DNA from: Candidatus Auribacterota bacterium
GTDB lineage: Bacteria > Auribacterota > JAFGBW01 > JAFGJP01
Length of the DNA: 8,862 bases
Direction of reading: 5' to 3'
Assembly (NCBI GenBank): GCA_016929035.1
Contig: JAFGJP010000122.1
Span: 1 to 8,862, forward strand
Shown here: piece after piece, positions 6,517 through 8,862 of the stretch
Numbering within the stretch: the first letter of the stretch is position 1
How the letters are laid out: every line of letters starts with the position of its first letter
The notes under the pieces: model-generated
Databases searched by the model: none
Told to the model about the DNA's origin: nothing
Seen by the model: only the letters and a program-made list of their open reading frames with translations
Program-made: the position numbers and the translations under genes

Positions 6517-6579
6517 ATGTTAACTTTTAAAAAAAATGAGAAATTTAAAAACACTCTTTTCTTTTCTATTTTACGCTGA
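6517..6579 (+). CDS. Possible 20-codon leader peptide overlapping the kinase start
   Basis: An ATG at 6517, with a weak AGG 2 nt before it, opens a 20-codon ORF (starting MLTFKKNEK, ending SILR, TGA at 6577-6579). It overlaps the first 44 nt of the kinase gene in another frame. It passes through the A8 run at 6529-6536, and loss of one A would fuse it in frame to the kinase start. It could be a translational coupler or leader, or simply chance. No homology is recognised. Confidence 0.2.
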   Translation: MLTFKKNEKFKNTLFFSILR

Positions 6580-8158
6580 GCTTTACCGTTCACCATCACT
6601 GCTGCAGCCGCTTTCTCTGCCGTCGCTCCAGGACTGGAATCCGCTTGATCTGCTTTACATGCTTCTTTCCATAAGCATACTGATCCTTGTCTACGTCGCC
6701 TATAAAGGCTACACCTATACGCAAAAGGGATTCGCCCTTTACAACAAGATCATTAAGAACTCGTCAGATCTCATTTTTACCATCAACCATAAAGGGAAAA
6801 TCATTTTTTATAACCAGTCTTTTCTGAAAAAAACAGGCTACGGCGCACATGAAATCCGCAGAATGAATATAGCCAAAATGATCGTTTCTTTCGACCAGAT
6901 CATTCAGCATATCTTTGAGAGCGACGGCCAGACTGAACAGCTGGAAGACTTCGAGTTCATCTTCACAGATAAAAGCAAAAAGGAATTCCTGTTTCAGGCC
7001 AATATAACGATGGCTGCACAGAGGAAAGGCAAGAAGACTTACACCTTTATTGCCAGGGACATAACCGAAAAAAAGAAAATCCTCAATGATCTTATCGATT
7101 CCGAAGAGAGATTCAAGGCTATCTCAGAAAATACGTCTGACGCTGTTTTTCTTCTTTCTAAACTGAATATTCTTTATACCAATCCGTTCGTCAGCCAGAT
7201 TCTCGGCTATTCAAAAAATGAACTCCTTGGTAAAAACTTTGAAGACTTTATCGTGCCAGAGTATAAAGCGGTCTTCCTCGACAGGTACACCCGCAGGCTC
7301 AAAGGAGAAAAAAAGCATAATATTTTCCGCCTTTTCCTTCTTCCCAAGCAGGGGTCGGCCAAGCAGGTCGAGCTTTCCATCAATACCTTTCAGTACAAGC
7401 AAAAAAACGCGGAAGTCATCATTGCTCGCGACATCACGGAGCAGAATCTTCTTGAGCAGCAGCTCATCCAGGCGGAAAAGCTGGCCAGCCTGGGTCAGCT
7501 GATCACGGGTATTTCCCATGAGCTCAACAACAAGCTCCAGCCGATTTTCATCTACTGCCAGCTGCTGAAGATGAATAAATTTAATGAAAAAGTCGAATCC
7601 CAGCTTGAAGGGATCGAATCCTCGGCTAACAGCGCAAAAATCATCCTGGAATCACTTCTCAAGTTCGGACGTCCCGGACAGATGATGAAAGAAAAATCCA
7701 GCATCAACGATGTCGTAAGAGAAACCCTGACTCTTATCGATTACAGGCTCACGCCGCAAAATATTTCTTTGAAACTTAACCTCGACGACAACATCCCTCT
7801 TTCCTACTTTGACAAGAATCAGATCAGTCAGGTGATTCTCAATATCCTGAATAATGCGATTTACGCTATTGAAAAAAACGCAGGAGATGAGCTGTCCATA
7901 AGAACTTACAGCGATAAGAACATGATCATTCTCACTATAGCCGATTCTGGGCCGGGGATCCCTCCCGGGCATATGGAAAGAATTTTCGACCCCTTTTTTT
8001 CAACAAAGCCGGTCGGCAAAGGAACAGGGCTGGGACTGAGCATTTCCTATTCCATCATCAAAGCACATAACGGCCGCATCTATGCGGCCAACCGGAGAGA
8101 AGGCGGGACTATCTTCACGATCGAGCTTCCCATCCTCTCCCCTCAAAAGACCACCTGA
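6536..8158 (+). CDS. Membrane-anchored PAS-PAS sensor histidine kinase
   Basis: This 540-residue kinase has one membrane helix near the N-terminus (about 36-56). Two tandem PAS domains follow (about 64-180 and 187-300), each ending in a typical ARDITE motif, so sensing is probably cytoplasmic. A short coiled coil precedes the HisKA domain, with H328 in GISHELNNKL; Lys333 replaces the usual Pro. The HATPase domain has an N box in ILNILNNAIYAIE, DSGPG from D470, IFDPFFSTK and GTGLGLS. It is again of the NtrB/HPK4 type. No response regulator lies beside it on its own strand, so it is an orphan kinase that might feed the receivers of the divergent operon (inference). The ATG follows an A8 run and lacks a Shine-Dalgarno at proper distance; an in-frame stop at 6521-6523 rules out an upstream start in this frame. 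No PAS ligand can be read from the sequence. Confidence 0.95.
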   Translation: MRNLKTLFSFLFYAELYRSPSLLQPLSLPSLQDWNPLDLLYMLLSISILILVYVAYKGYTYTQKGFALYNKIIKNSSDLIFTINHKGKIIFYNQSFLKKTGYGAHEIRRMNIAKMIVSFDQIIQHIFESDGQTEQLEDFEFIFTDKSKKEFLFQANITMAAQRKGKKTYTFIARDITEKKKILNDLIDSEERFKAISENTSDAVFLLSKLNILYTNPFVSQILGYSKNELLGKNFEDFIVPEYKAVFLDRYTRRLKGEKKHNIFRLFLLPKQGSAKQVELSINTFQYKQKNAEVIIARDITEQNLLEQQLIQAEKLASLGQLITGISHELNNKLQPIFIYCQLLKMNKFNEKVESQLEGIESSANSAKIILESLLKFGRPGQMMKEKSSINDVVRETLTLIDYRLTPQNISLKLNLDDNIPLSYFDKNQISQVILNILNNAIYAIEKNAGDELSIRTYSDKNMIILTIADSGPGIPPGHMERIFDPFFSTKPVGKGTGLGLSISYSIIKAHNGRIYAANRREGGTIFTIELPILSPQKTT

Positions 8159-8198
8159 ATGTTAAGTTGTGCTCCGCACGAATGACTATAAAATCAAC

Positions 8199-8225
8199 CG
8201 CAGAGAGCGCAAAGTACGCAGAAAA
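8199..8225. repeat. Three imperfect 9-bp tandem units starting CGCA
   Basis: The units CGCAGAGAG (8199-8207), CGCAAAGTA (8208-8216) and CGCAGAAAA (8217-8225) are head to tail, each starting CGCA and continuing purine-rich. Similar CGCAGAGA-type intergenic tracts are known to me as recurrent elements in several environmental bacterial genomes. Whether this one is a copy of a family dispersed in this genome cannot be seen from a single window. It lies between the kinase stop and the promoter of the DHH gene. Confidence 0.5.
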
Positions 8226-8240
8226 AAGCGGCATATATTG

Positions 8241-8262
8241 TTCGCTTTCGGCGAATTTCCTT
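8241..8262 (+). terminator. Weak terminator candidate after the PAS kinase gene
   Basis: TTCGC and GCGAA form a 5-bp perfect stem around a TTTCG loop (8241-8255), followed by TTTCCTT. It lies about 80 nt after the kinase stop and just before the promoter boxes of the next gene. A smaller hairpin, GTGC-TCC-GCAC at 8169-8179, has no T-run. The short stem and interrupted T-run make termination uncertain. Confidence 0.3.
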
Positions 8263-8271
8263 AAAGAAGAT

Positions 8272-8300
8272 TTTTCAAAGCTATGACTATGTGCTAAAAT
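8272..8300 (+). promoter_or_regulatory. Extended -10 promoter of the DHH phosphoesterase gene
   Basis: TTTTCA (8272-8277; 4 of 6) lies 17 bp from TAAAAT (8295-8300; 5 of 6), which is preceded by TGC, giving an extended -10. The expected transcription start, 6-8 nt after the -10, falls at about 8306-8308, on the ATG of the next gene. This agrees with the absence of any Shine-Dalgarno there and suggests a leaderless mRNA. Confidence 0.5.
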
Positions 8301-8307
8301 AGCGTAA

Positions 8308-8862
8308 ATGTCTCTTATCGGAAGTTTCAAAAGGACCATCACCATAATTAGGGCATCCCGGACGATCGCTATCAGCGGGCACATCAATCCGGACGGTGAT
8401 TCTCTTGGCTCTCTCCTGAGCCTCGGGCTGGCCCTTCAGAAAACAGGTAAAACAGTTTTTATGATTAGCCAGGATCAAGTCCCTAAGCACTACCTTCTGC
8501 TGCCGGGTGTAAAAAAGTTAAAAAAGACTTGCTCCAAACAGGTCGATCTGGCTATTGCGATTGACTGCGGCAGCGAAAAACTGCTCGGATCCTCGGTGAA
8601 TATCTTCCGAAAAGCCGGAGCCACTCTTTCCATTGACCACCATGAGTTCAGAAAGGATTTCACCCGATATCGCCTTATCGATTACAGAGCCTCATCAACA
8701 AGTGAAATCGTCTACCAGCTGATAAAAAAAATGCGTATCCCCCTGGACAAAAACATAGCGACAAACCTCCTGACCGCTCTTATTGTCGAGACAAATTCTT
8801 TCCGCCTTCCCTCGACGAACAGCCAGGCATTTCTTATCTGTGCGGAGCTCCTGCAGACAGGA
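8308..8862 (+). CDS. DHH-family phosphoesterase, NrnA-like (3' end outside the window)
   Basis: The first 185 codons of a DHH phosphoesterase are present, and the window ends exactly on a codon. Visible are motif I GHINPDGDSLGS (24-35; metal ligands H25, D29 and D31), motif II AIDCGS with D86, the DHH motif SIDHH (108-112), STSEIVYQL (130-138), and motif IV near LIVETNSFR (158-166). NrnA-like members degrade short oligoribonucleotides (nanoRNA) and may dephosphorylate pAp. Complete proteins are about 310-340 residues, with a C-terminal DHHA1 substrate-binding domain that would lie beyond 8862. In motif IV the metal-binding Asp usual in NrnA (often in DTG) appears as Glu161. A TAA lies immediately before the ATG in frame, so no longer start exists; there is no Shine-Dalgarno. 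It is probably an RNA-turnover gene unrelated to the kinases. A c-di-nucleotide phosphodiesterase of the same superfamily cannot be excluded. Confidence 0.88.
   Translation, partial: MSLIGSFKRTITIIRASRTIAISGHINPDGDSLGSLLSLGLALQKTGKTVFMISQDQVPKHYLLLPGVKKLKKTCSKQVDLAIAIDCGSEKLLGSSVNIFRKAGATLSIDHHEFRKDFTRYRLIDYRASSTSEIVYQLIKKMRIPLDKNIATNLLTALIVETNSFRLPSTNSQAFLICAELLQTG

Noticed and set aside
6399..6535. Riboswitch in the divergent intergenic region
   Set aside because: I compared it by eye with c-di-GMP and preQ1 type cores and found no matching conserved stretches. Only a 3-bp GCC/GGC hairpin is visible, which is not enough.
8115..8490. Minus-strand open frames of 67 and 90 codons covering the spacer and the DHH gene start
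   Set aside because: They run antisense through the DHH motif I region and the repeat and promoter region, have no family resemblance and overlap each other.
1..8862. CRISPR array, insertion sequence, tRNA or rRNA, defence system
   Set aside because: There are no regularly spaced repeats, no transposase or terminal inverted repeats, no tRNA-like cloverleaf and no defence-type nuclease. The genes are ordinary signalling and housekeeping families.

Overview
This 8.9 kb window is a dense bacterial signal-transduction locus. One kinase and one nucleotide-processing gene diverge from it. The organism looks diderm: one kinase has an extracytoplasmic sensor loop between two membrane helices, and the kinases belong to the NtrB/HPK4 type that usually pairs with sigma-54 activators. 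Base composition is moderate, with AT-rich intergenic regions. The style (runs of receiver proteins, NtrC-type AAA+ proteins, PAS/GAF kinases) fits Desulfobacterota, Nitrospirota, Omnitrophota or Elusimicrobiota-like lineages. I cannot fix the phylum from the sequence alone.

Left part (40-5513, minus strand; transcription runs from 5513 down to 40). Six genes form a compact, mostly overlapping operon. In order of transcription they are: a sigma-54-dependent AAA+ activator that lacks a receiver domain (5513-4554); a stand-alone receiver (4557-4168); a second stand-alone receiver with Asp at the conserved Thr/Ser switch position (4187-3813); a membrane-bound HAMP histidine kinase (3823-2168); a soluble receiver-GAF-histidine kinase (2114-447); and a third stand-alone receiver (450-40). 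Overlaps are 4, 20, 11 and 4 bp. The only gap, 53 bp, separates the two kinases and contains a weak hairpin plus T-run. A sigma-70-type promoter lies just upstream of 5513, and a 19-bp imperfect palindrome covers its -10 box.

Middle (5583-6535). An inositol-monophosphatase-family gene (minus strand, 6398-5583) lies upstream of the operon. A 137-bp AT-rich divergent intergenic region follows, with promoter-like boxes on both strands, a perfect but orphan Shine-Dalgarno sequence, a 20-codon leader ORF and an A8 run.

Right part (6536-8862, plus strand). A membrane-anchored PAS-PAS histidine kinase without its own response regulator is followed by a 149-bp spacer. The spacer holds a three-unit 9-bp repeat, a small hairpin and an extended -10 promoter placed so that the next gene may be leaderless. 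That gene encodes a DHH-family phosphoesterase (NrnA-like) and runs off the window end.

Working model (inference): the three kinases supply phosphate to four receiver domains, and the only DNA-binding output visible is the receiver-less sigma-54 activator. It may be controlled in trans by the receivers coupled to it, as a split NtrC module. The inositol phosphatase and DHH genes look like housekeeping neighbours.
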